64,000 nt of DNA, taken from contig NZ_JMJJ01000005.1 of the NCBI RefSeq assembly GCF_000710035.2, forward strand, positions 496,001-560,000, in the 5' to 3' direction. The DNA is from Pantoea ananatis LMG 2665. GTDB taxonomy: Bacteria; Pseudomonadota; Gammaproteobacteria; Enterobacterales; Enterobacteriaceae. A model generated the notes under the pieces. It was not told where the DNA came from. It saw only the letters and a program-made list of their open reading frames with translations, and did not search any database. A program made the position numbers and the translations under genes. How positions within the stretch are numbered: position 1 is the first letter of the stretch; each line of letters begins with the position of its first letter. Below are positions 1-12,964 of the stretch, one piece after another.

Positions 1-427
1 ACAGCCGGTTCAGGACATTTCGGGGTTCAACGTCAAAGGGAGTGCCATCTTGGTTGCACATGGTTAGCAGCAGTTGTGCAATGTGTTGCGGATCGGCGGC
101 GGAGGGAACGAGCGTGCCGGGAACGGGAAGGCAAAGATTATCGGGCTCACCGAGGGATTGTCCCAGTCCGGCCTCTTCAACGGTGTTGCCAAGAATATCC
201 ATGGCAAAGACCGAGGCGGGAAAGTAGCAGCCCTTTTCCAGCTTAGCCAGCGCGGAGACGGGAATACGCTTACCGCGAAAAACACCATTTAAATCACTAA
301 GTAAAATATCAACGTACTGGGTTTCAGGGTGGCGCTCCAGCCAGTTTTTAACCTCTTGCTGGAACGCGCTGGTTCGTCTCTCTTCACTGTGCAACGTGAA
401 GTCTTCTACTTCTACCAGGTTAGTCAT
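1..427 (-). CDS. puuA: Gamma-glutamylputrescine synthetase, N-terminal part (cut by window edge)
   Basis: This reading frame runs off the left edge; the first 142 codons are visible. It starts at an ATG read on the minus strand (bases 425-427) with MTNLVEVEDFTLHSEERR. The segment around YVDILLSDLNGVFRGKRIP is the N-terminal beta-grasp of the glutamine synthetase family, and the next part (VFAMDILGNTVEEAG) also matches PuuA-type proteins. PuuA ligates glutamate to putrescine using ATP, the first step of the gamma-glutamylated putrescine pathway in the cytoplasm. It is divergent from puuD, as in E. coli. The catalytic C-terminal domain lies outside the window, so only the family assignment is supported here, strengthened by the neighbours puuD, puuR and puuB. 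Confidence 0.9.
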   Translation of the reverse strand, partial: MTNLVEVEDFTLHSEERRTSAFQQEVKNWLERHPETQYVDILLSDLNGVFRGKRIPVSALAKLEKGCYFPASVFAMDILGNTVEEAGLGQSLGEPDNLCLPVPGTLVPSAADPQHIAQLLLTMCNQDGTPFDVEPRNVLNRL

Positions 428-510
428 GATTTCATCCGCCTTTAACCACAAAATGGGAGTGCGTAATGCTCAAAAAAACCGCCACACCTCTAACATAGCG
501 CTAACACAAA

Positions 511-583
511 AAGTGTGCAAATGTAACAAATCTGTTTGAAGATCCGGCAGTGGGTTGCTAGATTGACAAAATATTGCACACTT
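511..583. promoter_or_regulatory. Divergent puuA/puuD control region with a candidate PuuR operator pair
   Basis: The 212-base gap between puuA and puuD holds two inverted copies of a 13-14-base element: AAGTGTGCAAATGT at 511-524 and ATATTGCACACTT at 571-583. The second copy overlaps AAAATATTGCACA, which partly resembles the AAAATAT-type sequence bound by E. coli PuuR. A TTGACA hexamer lies at 563-568, but no good -10 was found at the usual spacing. Assignment to PuuR is inference from the neighbouring puuR gene. Confidence 0.35.
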
Positions 584-639
584 AACCATCAGATATGCCC
601 TTTTCGTCAAATATTTCGAACAGCTGTTGAGGGGGAAAG

Positions 640-1401
640 ATGGGCATTATTTTTGACAAGCCGTTGATCGGCGTAGTGATGTGTCAGACGCATCATCACG
701 GGCATCCGGTTCAGTCGGTGCACAATAAATATCTTGATGCCGTCGTTACCGCCGGTGGCGTGCCGCTTGCGCTGCCTCATCAGCTTATGGCTGCCCCTCA
801 TCTATCAGAAAACGCTATGGCTGCGCTGGACGGAATTTTACTGACCGGCAGCCCCAGCAACCTTGAACCCTGGCTGTATGGTGAAGCAGGCGAAGAACCC
901 GACGCGGATGTCGGACGGGACAGGCTGGCCTTTAATCTGATCACACACGCCGTGGGTAAGCAACTCCCGCTCTTTGGCATCTGCCGCGGCATGCAGGAGC
1001 TGGTGGTAGCCAACGGCGGCGCACTTTACCGTCATCTTAATCAGCATCCACAGTTTCAGCGCCATCACGACGATGACGCTGCCCCGCTGTCGCAACAGTA
1101 CGCACCTGCCCATGATGTGAATATTGAACCCGGAGGGCTACTGGCCGCGCTGCTCGGCCCGGCGCCGTTAATCGTGAATTCCGTTCATCATCAGGGGATA
1201 CGCGAAACCGGGCCACAGCTGCGCATTGAAGCCCGGGCGCCAGATGGCCTGATTGAGGCGGTCAGCCTCAGCCGGCATCCTTTTGCGTTGGCAGTACAGT
1301 GGCATCCCGAGTGGCAGTTGAAACCCGCAACGCCGTCCTTTGCGCTGTTTAACGGCTTTATTCAGGCCGCGCGTCATTATCAACGGGAAAAGCAGCAATG
1401 A
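640..1401 (+). CDS. puuD: Gamma-glutamyl-gamma-aminobutyrate hydrolase
   Basis: This is a class I glutamine amidotransferase-fold hydrolase of 253 residues, close to the usual PuuD length. The nucleophile elbow FGICRGMQE places the catalytic cysteine at residue 115, and VQWHPEWQ near the C-terminus supplies the catalytic histidine and glutamate. PuuD hydrolyses gamma-glutamyl-GABA to glutamate and GABA in the cytoplasm. The ATG at 640 follows a clear GAGGGGG ribosome site. It is the first gene of a puuD-puuR-puuB unit divergent from puuA and overlaps puuR by an ATGA junction, which suggests coupled translation. Confidence 0.93.
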   Translation: MGIIFDKPLIGVVMCQTHHHGHPVQSVHNKYLDAVVTAGGVPLALPHQLMAAPHLSENAMAALDGILLTGSPSNLEPWLYGEAGEEPDADVGRDRLAFNLITHAVGKQLPLFGICRGMQELVVANGGALYRHLNQHPQFQRHHDDDAAPLSQQYAPAHDVNIEPGGLLAALLGPAPLIVNSVHHQGIRETGPQLRIEARAPDGLIEAVSLSRHPFALAVQWHPEWQLKPATPSFALFNGFIQAARHYQREKQQ

Positions 1402-1955
1402 ATGATGCGAATCAGGCTCCCGGACGTCGGCTGTCGCAAATTCGCCAGGCGATGGGATTATCTCAACGGCGCGTCGCTGAACTGGCTGGCCTGACGCACA
1501 GTGCCATCAGCACCATTGAGCAGGACAAGGTCAGCCCGGCGGTCAGCACGCTACAAAAACTGTTGAAAGTTTATGGTCTGTCGCTGTCGGAATTTTTCTC
1601 CGAACCTCACAGCCAGGATGCGCCCAACGTGGTTGTCCGGCCCGAGGATCTGCTGGAGATCGGCAGCCGGGGCGTTTCACTGAAGCTGATTGATAACGGC
1701 ACCCCAAAGCGCGCCCTGGGCATGCTGCTGGAGACCTATCTTCCCGGTGCCAGTACCGGGGAAAAACTGCACCACGCGGGCGAAGAAACCGGTACGCTGC
1801 TGGAAGGTCAGATCGTTCTGGAGATAAACGGCCAGCAATTTCACCTGTCTGCCGGTGAGAGTTACGTCATTGATACCGGCCTGCCGCACAGCTTTACCAA
1901 CCTTGCCGATGTGCCCTGCCGCATCGTCAGTGCCCATACGCCCGCCAATTTTTGA
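1398..1955 (+). CDS. puuR: Repressor of the putrescine utilisation genes, XRE-cupin type
   Basis: The 185-residue protein has an N-terminal XRE helix-turn-helix (about residues 10-65, including LSQRRVAELAGLTHSAIS). A C-terminal cupin sensor domain follows (about 110-182, with GEETGTLLEGQIVLEINGQ and LSAGESYVIDTGLPHSF). This two-domain layout and length match PuuR, which represses puu genes and is released by putrescine. The start overlaps the puuD stop (ATGA). The likely target is the 428-639 intergenic region, where an inverted repeat pair is visible. Other XRE-cupin regulators look alike, so the name rests on context as well as domain order. Confidence 0.9.
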   Translation: MNDANQAPGRRLSQIRQAMGLSQRRVAELAGLTHSAISTIEQDKVSPAVSTLQKLLKVYGLSLSEFFSEPHSQDAPNVVVRPEDLLEIGSRGVSLKLIDNGTPKRALGMLLETYLPGASTGEKLHHAGEETGTLLEGQIVLEINGQQFHLSAGESYVIDTGLPHSFTNLADVPCRIVSAHTPANF

Positions 1956-1982
1956 TGGGGGCCGTCTGCCAAGGAGCTAAAT

Positions 1983-3260
1983 ATGAATTATGTGGAAAAT
2001 TACTACACCGCAACAATGAATCCACATGCGCCCTGGCCAGTATTACAGGAAAGCATTCAGTGTGACGTCTGCATTATCGGCGCGGGCTTTACTGGCCTGT
2101 CAGCCGGTTTGTTTTTAACCGAGGCGGGCTATGATGTGGTACTGCTTGAAGCCGCACGGGTCGGTTTTGGTGCCAGCGGTCGCAACGGCGGACAGGCAGT
2201 GAACTCCTACAGCCGGGATGTAGATGTGATTGAACAGCGTTATGGCAAAGACACCGCGAAAATGCTGGGCAGCATGATGTTTGAAGGCGGGGATATTATC
2301 CGCGATCGTATCGATCGTTATGCGATCGCCTGCGACTACCGCCCGGGTGGCATTTTTGCCGCCTTTAATTCTCGTCAGATGGCGCATCTGGCGAAACAAA
2401 AAGCGGCCTGGGCGCGCTATGGCAATCATGAGCTGGAACTGCTGGACGAACGGGGCATTCGGCGGGAAGTCGCGACAGAACGCTATGTCGGCGGATTACT
2501 CGACAAACGTGGTGCGCATCTGCATCCACTGAATCTGGCGCTGGGCGAAGCCGAAGCGATTCGTCGTCACGGCGGACGCATTTATGAGCATTCTGCTGCG
2601 TTAAGCGTTGACTATGGTGCGCCAAACCGGGTGAAAACAGCACAAGGTGAAGTGCGTGCCACTTTTCTGATCTTCGCGGGTAACGCCTATTTACCTTCGG
2701 AGCTGGAACCACGCCTGAGCCGGAAAAGCATGCCGTGCGGCTCGCAGATTATCGCGACCGAACCGCTGTCGCGCGATCGGGCGCTTGCGCTGTTACCCAA
2801 TAACTATTCGGTCGAGGACTGTAACTATCTGCTGGATTATTTCCGCCTGACCGCAGATAACCGCCTGCTATACGGCGGCGGCGTCGTTTACGGCGCGCGG
2901 GAACCTGGCGACGTGGAGAAAATGATCCGTCCCAAGATGCTGCGCACCTTTCCGCAGTTGCACAACGTAAAAATTGATTTCGCCTGGAGCGGCAATTTTT
3001 TGCTGACGCTGTCGCGCATGCCGCAGTTTGGTCGGCTGGAAAACAACGTTTATTTTATGCAGGGCGACAGCGGTCACGGCGTCACCTGTACTCACCTTTC
3101 CGGCAAGCTTATCAGCGAAGTGCTGCGCGGCGATGCGGAGCGCTTCGACGCCTTTGCGAAGCTTCCGCATCTGCCCTTCCCTGGCGGACGGCGGTTTAAA
3201 GTGCCACTGACGGCGATGGGCGCCGCATGGTATGCGCTGCGCGACAGGCTCGGCGTGTAA
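1983..3260 (+). CDS. puuB: Gamma-glutamylputrescine oxidoreductase (FAD)
   Basis: This is a 425-residue DAO-family flavoprotein, about the size of E. coli PuuB. The FAD-binding GxGxxG motif is CIIGAGFTGLSAGLF near residue 30, followed by VVLLEA and then GASGRNGGQ, the pattern typical of this family. The C-terminal QGDSGHGVT segment closes the FAD site. PuuB oxidises gamma-glutamylputrescine to the aldehyde, releasing ammonia and peroxide. It follows puuR directly, 27 bases downstream with an AAGGAGCT ribosome site. In E. coli puuC lies between puuR and puuB and puuE follows puuB; neither is present here. Confidence 0.92.
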   Translation: MNYVENYYTATMNPHAPWPVLQESIQCDVCIIGAGFTGLSAGLFLTEAGYDVVLLEAARVGFGASGRNGGQAVNSYSRDVDVIEQRYGKDTAKMLGSMMFEGGDIIRDRIDRYAIACDYRPGGIFAAFNSRQMAHLAKQKAAWARYGNHELELLDERGIRREVATERYVGGLLDKRGAHLHPLNLALGEAEAIRRHGGRIYEHSAALSVDYGAPNRVKTAQGEVRATFLIFAGNAYLPSELEPRLSRKSMPCGSQIIATEPLSRDRALALLPNNYSVEDCNYLLDYFRLTADNRLLYGGGVVYGAREPGDVEKMIRPKMLRTFPQLHNVKIDFAWSGNFLLTLSRMPQFGRLENNVYFMQGDSGHGVTCTHLSGKLISEVLRGDAERFDAFAKLPHLPFPGGRRFKVPLTAMGAAWYALRDRLGV

Positions 3261-3293
3261 ATACCGGGTTGCGCGTGCAGGGCAGCGCCAGCG

Positions 3294-4121
3294 TTATTCC
3301 AGCGGCATTTTTTGGGGATCGTCGTAGCGGTACTCAAAACCCAGCTCATGACAGATACGCGAACCGTCTATCAGCTTACCGCTGTCGTCACTCGCCTCGG
3401 CGGCGAAAGTCGGCGGCGTCATGCCGAGCTGGCGTGACACGCCGGGATAAAAGTGCGCGCGGGACGGATGTTTCAGAGAGCACAGGTTAAAGGTCCGGCC
3501 GCCCCTGGGCGTTTGCAGCAGCAGCATGATCGCTTCCACCACATCATCAAGGTGAACCAGATTGACCCCGTGGGAACCGTTGGGTAGCGCCTGCTTACCG
3601 GCCAAAAAACGTCCCGGATGACGCTTAGGCCCCACCAGCCCCGCCAGACGCAGAACATCCACGCTGGTACCGGGCAGATCGTGCAGCCAGTTTTCCAGAT
3701 CCACCAGCGTTTTGCCCGCTGTAGTTTCCGGCTGCAGCAGGCTTTTTTCCGTTTTGATCCCCGAACTGCCGCCGTACACGGAGGTTGAGCTGGTGAAAAT
3801 AATGCGCGGTACGCTATGGGCCAACGCCGTGTCTACCACGTTTTGTACCGCCTGGACGTAGGCGTCCCCGCCCTCTGCCGTGCGACTGGCGGGTAAGGTA
3901 ACGACCAGGGCGTCAACGTCGAACAGCACATCCAGATCTTCAGCATCGCAGATAAGGTCGGGCGTCAGTTCCAGTTGAAACGCGTCTAACCCGCAGCGAC
4001 GGGCCGCTTCAACGCCATCCGGCGTGGTTTTGCTGCCGGTCACCTGCCAGCCTCGGGCGCTCAACGCCATGGCTAACGGCATGCCCAGCCAACCCAGTCC
4101 TACTATTGCGACCTTTTTCAT
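3294..4121 (-). CDS. yeeZ: NAD(P)-binding epimerase-like protein YeeZ
   Basis: The 275-residue protein has an N-terminal Rossmann nucleotide-binding motif (VAIVGLGWLGMPLAMALSA) and an SDR-type TSSTSVYGGSSG segment with a tyrosine in the middle. It belongs to the atypical extended short-chain dehydrogenase/epimerase group. E. coli yeeZ likewise sits just upstream of, and divergent from, the his leader, which supports the name. The substrate is not established for the family. It converges with puuB, leaving a 33-base gap, and I see no clear terminator there. Confidence 0.85.
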   Translation of the reverse strand: MKKVAIVGLGWLGMPLAMALSARGWQVTGSKTTPDGVEAARRCGLDAFQLELTPDLICDAEDLDVLFDVDALVVTLPASRTAEGGDAYVQAVQNVVDTALAHSVPRIIFTSSTSVYGGSSGIKTEKSLLQPETTAGKTLVDLENWLHDLPGTSVDVLRLAGLVGPKRHPGRFLAGKQALPNGSHGVNLVHLDDVVEAIMLLLQTPRGGRTFNLCSLKHPSRAHFYPGVSRQLGMTPPTFAAEASDDSGKLIDGSRICHELGFEYRYDDPQKMPLE

Positions 4122-4229
4122 GTTGTCTCCTGCTGCAGACTCAAAGATTCTTCCATCTTAAGCTCCCCCTGAGTTGCAAACCAGTTCAAAGTGTTTCGGC
4201 GCTTTGCGAATATCAACATTAAAAAAGAG

Positions 4230-4258
4230 TTGCCAATTTCAACTATCTTCGTTAGGTT
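4230..4258 (+). promoter_or_regulatory. Primary his operon promoter
   Basis: TTGCCA at 4230-4235 and TAGGTT at 4253-4258 are separated by exactly 17 bases. The TAGGTT -10 resembles that of the enterobacterial his promoter, and the position, about 45 bases upstream of the leader peptide start, fits. Confidence 0.72.
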
Positions 4259-4300
4259 AATTCCACACAAATGAATAAGATTTCATTAATCGAGAATTTT

Positions 4301-4348
4301 ATGACACGCGTTCAGTTCAACCATCATCACCACCATCACCCTGACTAG
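4301..4348 (+). CDS. hisL: His operon leader peptide
   Basis: This is a 15-residue open frame, MTRVQFNHHHHHHPD, too short for normal gene calling. It contains six consecutive histidine codons (CAT/CAC) followed by Pro-Asp-stop. Stalling of the ribosome on the histidine codons when charged histidyl-tRNA is low lets transcription continue into hisG. The E. coli leader has seven histidines, so this one is one codon shorter. Confidence 0.95.
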   Translation: MTRVQFNHHHHHHPD

Positions 4349-4366
4349 TCTTTCAGGCGATGTGTG

Positions 4367-4442
4367 CTGGAAGACGTCTAGGATCTTCCAGTGGTGCGAA
4401 CGCAAGAGAACCCCCGGAAGATCGTCTTCCGGGGGTTTTTTT
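4367..4442 (+). terminator. His attenuator: pause hairpin and rho-independent terminator
   Basis: CTGGAAGA (4367-4374) pairs with TCTTCCAG (4383-4390) to form an early hairpin. An 11-base GC-rich stem, CCCCCGGAAGA (4411-4421) with TCTTCCGGGGG (4425-4435), is followed by seven T residues. The shared GGAAGA/TCTTCC pieces allow the alternative antiterminator pairing expected of a his attenuator, about 20-90 bases after the hisL stop. Confidence 0.95.
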
Positions 4443-4496
4443 ATGGGCTGACGCAAATCAATCATTCAGGACAGGTCAATCAAGGGGACAGGAACA

Positions 4497-5396
4497 ATGT
4501 TAGACAATAGCCGTTTACGCATAGCTATGCAGAAATCAGGTCGATTAAGCGATGATTCACGCGAGCTCCTGGCGCGCTGTGGTATCAAAATTAATCTTCA
4601 GCAACAGCGTCTGATCGCCTTTGCGGAAAATATGCCTATTGATATCCTGCGGGTGCGCGATGACGATATTCCGGGACTGGTGATGGACGGCGTAGTGGAT
4701 CTGGGCATTATCGGCGAGAACGTGCTGGAAGAAGAGATGCTGGACCGCCGCGCGCAGGGCGAAGACCCGCGTTACTTCACGCTACGTCGCCTGGATTTTG
4801 GCGGCTGCCGCCTGTCGCTGGCAATGCCGGTTGATGACGAATATACCGGCCCACAGTGCCTGAATAACGCCCGTATCGCCACCTCCTATCCTCACCTGTT
4901 AAAGCAGTACCTCGACAAGCAAGGCATCAATTTTAAATCCTGTTTATTAAACGGCTCGGTCGAAGTAGCCCCGCGTGCCGGTCTGGCCGACGCCATCTGT
5001 GATCTGGTGTCCACCGGCGCGACGCTGGAAGCGAACGGCCTGCGCGAAGTCGAAGTCATCTATCGCTCGAAAGCCGTGCTGATTCAGCGCGACGGCGAGA
5101 TGCCAGCGGCCAAGCAGGAGCTGATTGATAAAATGATGACCCGTATTCAGGGCGTGATTAAAGCGCGCGAATCCAAATACATCATGCTGCACGCGCCGAG
5201 TGAGCGTCTGGAAGACGTGATCAGCCTGTTGCCTGGCGCCGAGCGCCCTACCGTTCTGCCGCTGGCCGGCGATGTCAGCCGCGTGGCGATGCACATGGTA
5301 AGCAGTGAAACGCTGTTCTGGGAAACCATGGAAAAACTCAAAGCGCTGGGTGCCAGTTCAATTCTGGTGTTGCCAATCGAAAAAATGCTGGAGTAA
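4497..5396 (+). CDS. hisG: ATP phosphoribosyltransferase
   Basis: The 299-residue protein is the long form of HisG, with a catalytic periplasmic-binding-protein-like part and a C-terminal ACT-like regulatory domain (from about residue 225) that binds histidine for feedback inhibition. It starts [18 protein letters not shown] and carries [12 protein letters not shown]-type substrate-site residues ([18 protein letters not shown]). It joins ATP and PRPP, the committed step of histidine synthesis. The ATG at 4497 follows GGGGACAGGAAC. It is the first structural gene after the attenuator and is followed three bases later by hisD. Confidence 0.97.
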   Translation: MLDNSRLRIAMQKSGRLSDDSRELLARCGIKINLQQQRLIAFAENMPIDILRVRDDDIPGLVMDGVVDLGIIGENVLEEEMLDRRAQGEDPRYFTLRRLDFGGCRLSLAMPVDDEYTGPQCLNNARIATSYPHLLKQYLDKQGINFKSCLLNGSVEVAPRAGLADAICDLVSTGATLEANGLREVEVIYRSKAVLIQRDGEMPAAKQELIDKMMTRIQGVIKARESKYIMLHAPSERLEDVISLLPGAERPTVLPLAGDVSRVAMHMVSSETLFWETMEKLKALGASSILVLPIEKMLE

Positions 5397-5399
5397 ACG

Positions 5400-7774
<2,375 letters not shown>

Positions 7775-7776
7775 GC

Positions 7777-8843
7777 ATGAGTCAGAAGACCCTTTTTATT
7801 GACCGCGACGGCACGATTATCTCTGAACCTCCGCAGGATTTTCAGGTAGATCGGATGGATAAGCTGGCGTTCGAACCTGATGTTGTCCCCGCCTTACTGG
7901 CATTACAGGACGCGGGCTATCAGCTGGTCATGATCACCAATCAGGACGGCCTGGGCACGGACAGTTTTCCTCAGGCCGATTTTGATGGCCCGCATAATCT
8001 GATGATGCAGATTCTGGCTTCCCAGGGCATTCGCTTTAGCGATATTTTGATCTGTCCCCATAAGCCAGAAGATGACTGCGACTGCCGCAAGCCAAAAACC
8101 AAAATGGTGGAAGCCTGGCTGGCAGAGGGCGCTCTCGACACGGCTCAGAGCTATGTGATTGGCGACCGTCAGACCGATATTCAGCTGGCCGAGAATATGG
8201 GCATTCAGGGTATTCGCTATGGTGCAGAAGGTCAGGACTGGAAGGCCATTCAGCAGCAGCTGACGCAACGCGATCGTTACGCACTGGTGCAGCGCAACAC
8301 CAAAGAAACCCAGGTTCGCGTTGAACTGTGGCTGGATCGCGAAGGCGGCAGCAAGATTAACACCGGTGTGGGCTTCTTTGATCACATGCTGGATCAGATT
8401 GCGGTGCACGGCGGCTTTCGTATGAATATCGAAGTGAAAGGCGATCTGTATATCGACGACCACCACACGGTTGAAGATACCGGTCTGGCGCTGGGCGAGG
8501 CATTGCTGAAAGCCCTTGGCGACAAGCGCGGCATTGGCCGTTTTGGTTTTGTGCTGCCAATGGACGAGTGCCTGGCGCGCTGCGCGCTGGATATCTCTGG
8601 TCGTCCACATATCGAATTCAAAGCCGAATTCAGCTACCAGCGCGTGGGCGATCTCAGCACGGAGATGGTGGAACATTTCTTCAGTTCGCTGTCCTACGCC
8701 ATGATGAGTACCCTGCATCTCAAGACGAAAGGTAAAAACGACCATCACCGCGTAGAGAGCTTGTTTAAAGCCTTTGGCCGCACGCTGCGCCAGGCCATTC
8801 GCGTTGAGGGAAATACCCTGCCGAGCTCGAAAGGAGTGCTCTG

Positions 8844-8844
<1 letters not shown>
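7777..8844 (+). CDS. hisB: Bifunctional histidinol-phosphatase / imidazoleglycerol-phosphate dehydratase
   Basis: This is the fused gammaproteobacterial HisB, 355 residues from the ATG at 7777 ([17 protein letters not shown]). An in-frame upstream start at 7729 would lie inside hisC and add 16 residues absent from the family, so it was not used. The N-terminal half is a HAD phosphatase (DRDGT motif; zinc-type cysteine/histidine cluster [16 protein letters not shown]). The C-terminal half is the dehydratase with the metal-binding [13 protein letters not shown] and [10 protein letters not shown] motifs. It performs steps six and eight of the pathway. Confidence 0.97.
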
Positions 8845-10922
<2,078 letters not shown>

Positions 10923-10929
<7 letters not shown>

Positions 10930-11534
10930 CTGAACAACAGCTGTCCCGGTTAGACTGGGAAAAGACCCAAGGCATGATGCCGGTTATCGTCCAGCACAAC
11001 GTGTCGGGTGAAGTTCTGATGCACGGTTATATGAATCAGGATGCGCTGAATAAAACCCTGCAGGACGGTAACGTGACGTTTTTCTCACGCACCAAAAACC
11101 GCTTGTGGACAAAGGGTGAAACCTCAGGCCACTTTTTGCAGGTCGTCAGCATCACGCCGGACTGCGACAACGACACGTTGCTGGTGCTGGCGAACCCGAT
11201 TGGCCCAACCTGCCACTTAGGCACCTCCAGCTGCTTCTCGCCTGCTGCACCGGACTGGACGTTCCTTTATCAGCTGGAACAACTGCTGGCGTCACGTAAA
11301 AGCGCCGATCCGGACAGCTCTTACACCGCGAAACTCTATGCCAGCGGCACCAAGCGCATCGCGCAGAAAGTCGGTGAAGAAGGCGTGGAGACCGCACTGG
11401 CGGCGACGGTGAACGATCGCGAAGAGCTGACTAACGAAGCCTCGGATCTGATCTATCATCTGCTGGTTCTGCTGCAGGACCAGGATTTAGATCTCAGCAC
11501 GATCATCAGTAATCTGCGCGCCCGTCATAAATAA
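10923..11534 (+). CDS. hisI: Bifunctional phosphoribosyl-AMP cyclohydrolase / phosphoribosyl-ATP pyrophosphatase
   Basis: This is the fused HisIE protein, 203 residues. The N-terminal cyclohydrolase half has the metal-binding DCDNDTLLV and [11 protein letters not shown] motifs. The C-terminal MazG-like pyrophosphohydrolase half has [13 protein letters not shown] and [14 protein letters not shown]. It carries out steps two and three of the pathway. Translation starts at a GTG at 10923, overlapping hisF; the first residues [14 protein letters not shown] match the family start, which supports this choice. It is the last his gene. Confidence 0.97.
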
Positions 11535-11543
11535 CGGTGCAAT

Positions 11544-11586
11544 ATACTGCTCAGAATTCCACTTTTATGCGGATTCTGAGCAGTAT
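11544..11586 (+). terminator. Inverted repeat after the his operon, possible terminator
   Basis: ATACTGCTCAGAATTCC at 11544-11560 pairs with GGATTCTGAGCAGTAT at 11571-11586, with one bulged base and a 10-base loop. The stem is long, but only CCTTCTC follows it, not a T run. It starts about nine bases after the hisI stop, so a role in ending or stabilising the his transcript is likely but not certain. Confidence 0.5.
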
Positions 11587-11611
11587 CCTTCTCAAAAAAT
11601 TAATTAAACGC

Positions 11612-11636
11612 TATTATTGAGCATAATGTTGCTCAA
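11612..11636 (+). promoter_or_regulatory. Palindromic operator overlapping a candidate -10 upstream of the hipA-like gene
   Basis: TTGAGCA (11617-11623) and TGCTCAA (11630-11636) form a perfect 7-base inverted repeat with a 6-base spacer. TATTAT at 11612-11617 and CATAAT at 11622-11627 are candidate -10 hexamers that overlap it. The site ends 12 bases before the hipA-like ATG. Autorepression by the HTH protein encoded downstream is an inference. Confidence 0.5.
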
Positions 11637-11647
11637 CAGGAGTTGTC

Positions 11648-12964
11648 ATGCTCACACTCCAGCTGTTTATTAAGGGCCGCTGGCATGATGCTGCCCAGCT
11701 CAATATCCAACATCCCCACCAGGGACGTGAAAGTCCCGCTTTACTCGCCTATAACTTTGACTACGCTGTTGAATATCTTGATCGGAATGATTATGCCAGC
11801 TGCAGTCTGAATTACCCGGTCATGCTTATTGGCAGCTATGCGGCTCGTCCGTGGTTTACCTTTCTGGATGACATTATGCCTGCAGGTGCCAGTAGACGTT
11901 ACTGGATTCAGCAGCTTGGGTTACAGGGAAAGTCTGCCGCTGAGCAGGATTTCTGGTTGCTGAAATCTGGCACAATTGCACCAGTGGGAAACCAGCGCAT
12001 CAAAGAGTCGATACCCGCGTTACCCGCGCAAAGTCAGCTACGTGACCGACGTTTTCCGTCTGAATGGGCCATCGAACGTGACAGTGATTTTCTGGCGTAC
12101 GCTCAGCAAATGGGTGCAGCCAGCGGTGGAGCGACCGGGGCTGGCGGTGAAGCGCCAAAACTCTTATTGCGCTATACGCCACAGGATGAGGTATGGATAG
12201 ATACTTGGCAGGACGATGTACACAATCAGGATGCGCATTATCTGGTGAAGTATCCGCGCGGTGCGCGCAGCGCGATCGATTGCGACATACTTCGCGCCGA
12301 ATACCACTACTATCATGAATTAGCGTCGATGGGTTTCGACACCATTCCCTGTGAAAAAATGAAGTTGTGTGAAGGTAGCCGTTATCCTTCCTTATGGTTA
12401 CCCCGCTTTGATGTGTCTTACATCGCGGGCGAAAAAGTGATGTATGGTCTGGAATCTGTCTATTCAATAATGCGAAAACCGCCAGGCAGCTATCTCAATC
12501 ATTTTGAGGTAATTAGCACGCTGATTACACACCTTAATCCTGACAGACGCGCGCAAGAGGCGTTCGTCATTGAGTGGGTAAAACGTGACATGCTGAATAT
12601 TGCGTTTGGCAATTCTGATAATCATGGTCGTAACAGCGCGATTCTGAAAAAGGACACCGGCATGTGGCTTGCACCCATCTATGATTTTGCGCCGATGAAA
12701 GCGGATCCTGAAGGCGTGGTACGCACGACGCAATGGGGGGCGCCTTTTGAGGAGGGGGGACAATATCAATGGCAAAAGATTGCTGCCGCATTGGATGACC
12801 TGGTGCCATCGGACAGATTACTGGCTGAGCTGGCCGTACTGGCCCGACAGCTTATCGGACTCAAAGAGCGTCTGCTTCAGCGAGGTATACCAGCATCGAT
12901 TCTGACTATGCCGGCTCTTGGCTTTGATTATCTGGATCAGCGTATTGAAGGCTGGCAACTATGA
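11648..12964 (+). CDS. HipA-family serine/threonine kinase, putative toxin
   Basis: The 438-residue protein has the HipA_C kinase fold. Catalytic aspartate 324 is in FGNSDNHGRNSAIL and metal-binding aspartate 346 in LAPIYDFAPM, 22 residues apart, much as in E. coli HipA. A glycine-rich GGATGAGGEAPKLLL stretch around residue 160 could be the ATP-loop region, and HYLVKYPRG resembles the lysine strand. HipA toxins phosphorylate aminoacyl-tRNA synthetases such as GltX; the target here is unknown. The ATG at 11648 follows ACAGGAG. It overlaps the downstream HTH gene by four bases, with the toxin gene first, the reverse of the classical hipBA order. The symbol is left blank because sequence similarity to E. 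coli HipA appears low. Confidence 0.8.
   Translation: MLTLQLFIKGRWHDAAQLNIQHPHQGRESPALLAYNFDYAVEYLDRNDYASCSLNYPVMLIGSYAARPWFTFLDDIMPAGASRRYWIQQLGLQGKSAAEQDFWLLKSGTIAPVGNQRIKESIPALPAQSQLRDRRFPSEWAIERDSDFLAYAQQMGAASGGATGAGGEAPKLLLRYTPQDEVWIDTWQDDVHNQDAHYLVKYPRGARSAIDCDILRAEYHYYHELASMGFDTIPCEKMKLCEGSRYPSLWLPRFDVSYIAGEKVMYGLESVYSIMRKPPGSYLNHFEVISTLITHLNPDRRAQEAFVIEWVKRDMLNIAFGNSDNHGRNSAILKKDTGMWLAPIYDFAPMKADPEGVVRTTQWGAPFEEGGQYQWQKIAAALDDLVPSDRLLAELAVLARQLIGLKERLLQRGIPASILTMPALGFDYLDQRIEGWQL

Noticed and set aside
4321-4342. CAT/CAC repeat that could be taken for a microsatellite
   Set aside because: It is the histidine codon run of hisL and is explained by attenuation.
7903-8748. Long minus-strand open frame opposite hisB
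   Set aside because: It is the antisense of a conserved gene in a GC-rich region, where such long shadows are common; no family match.
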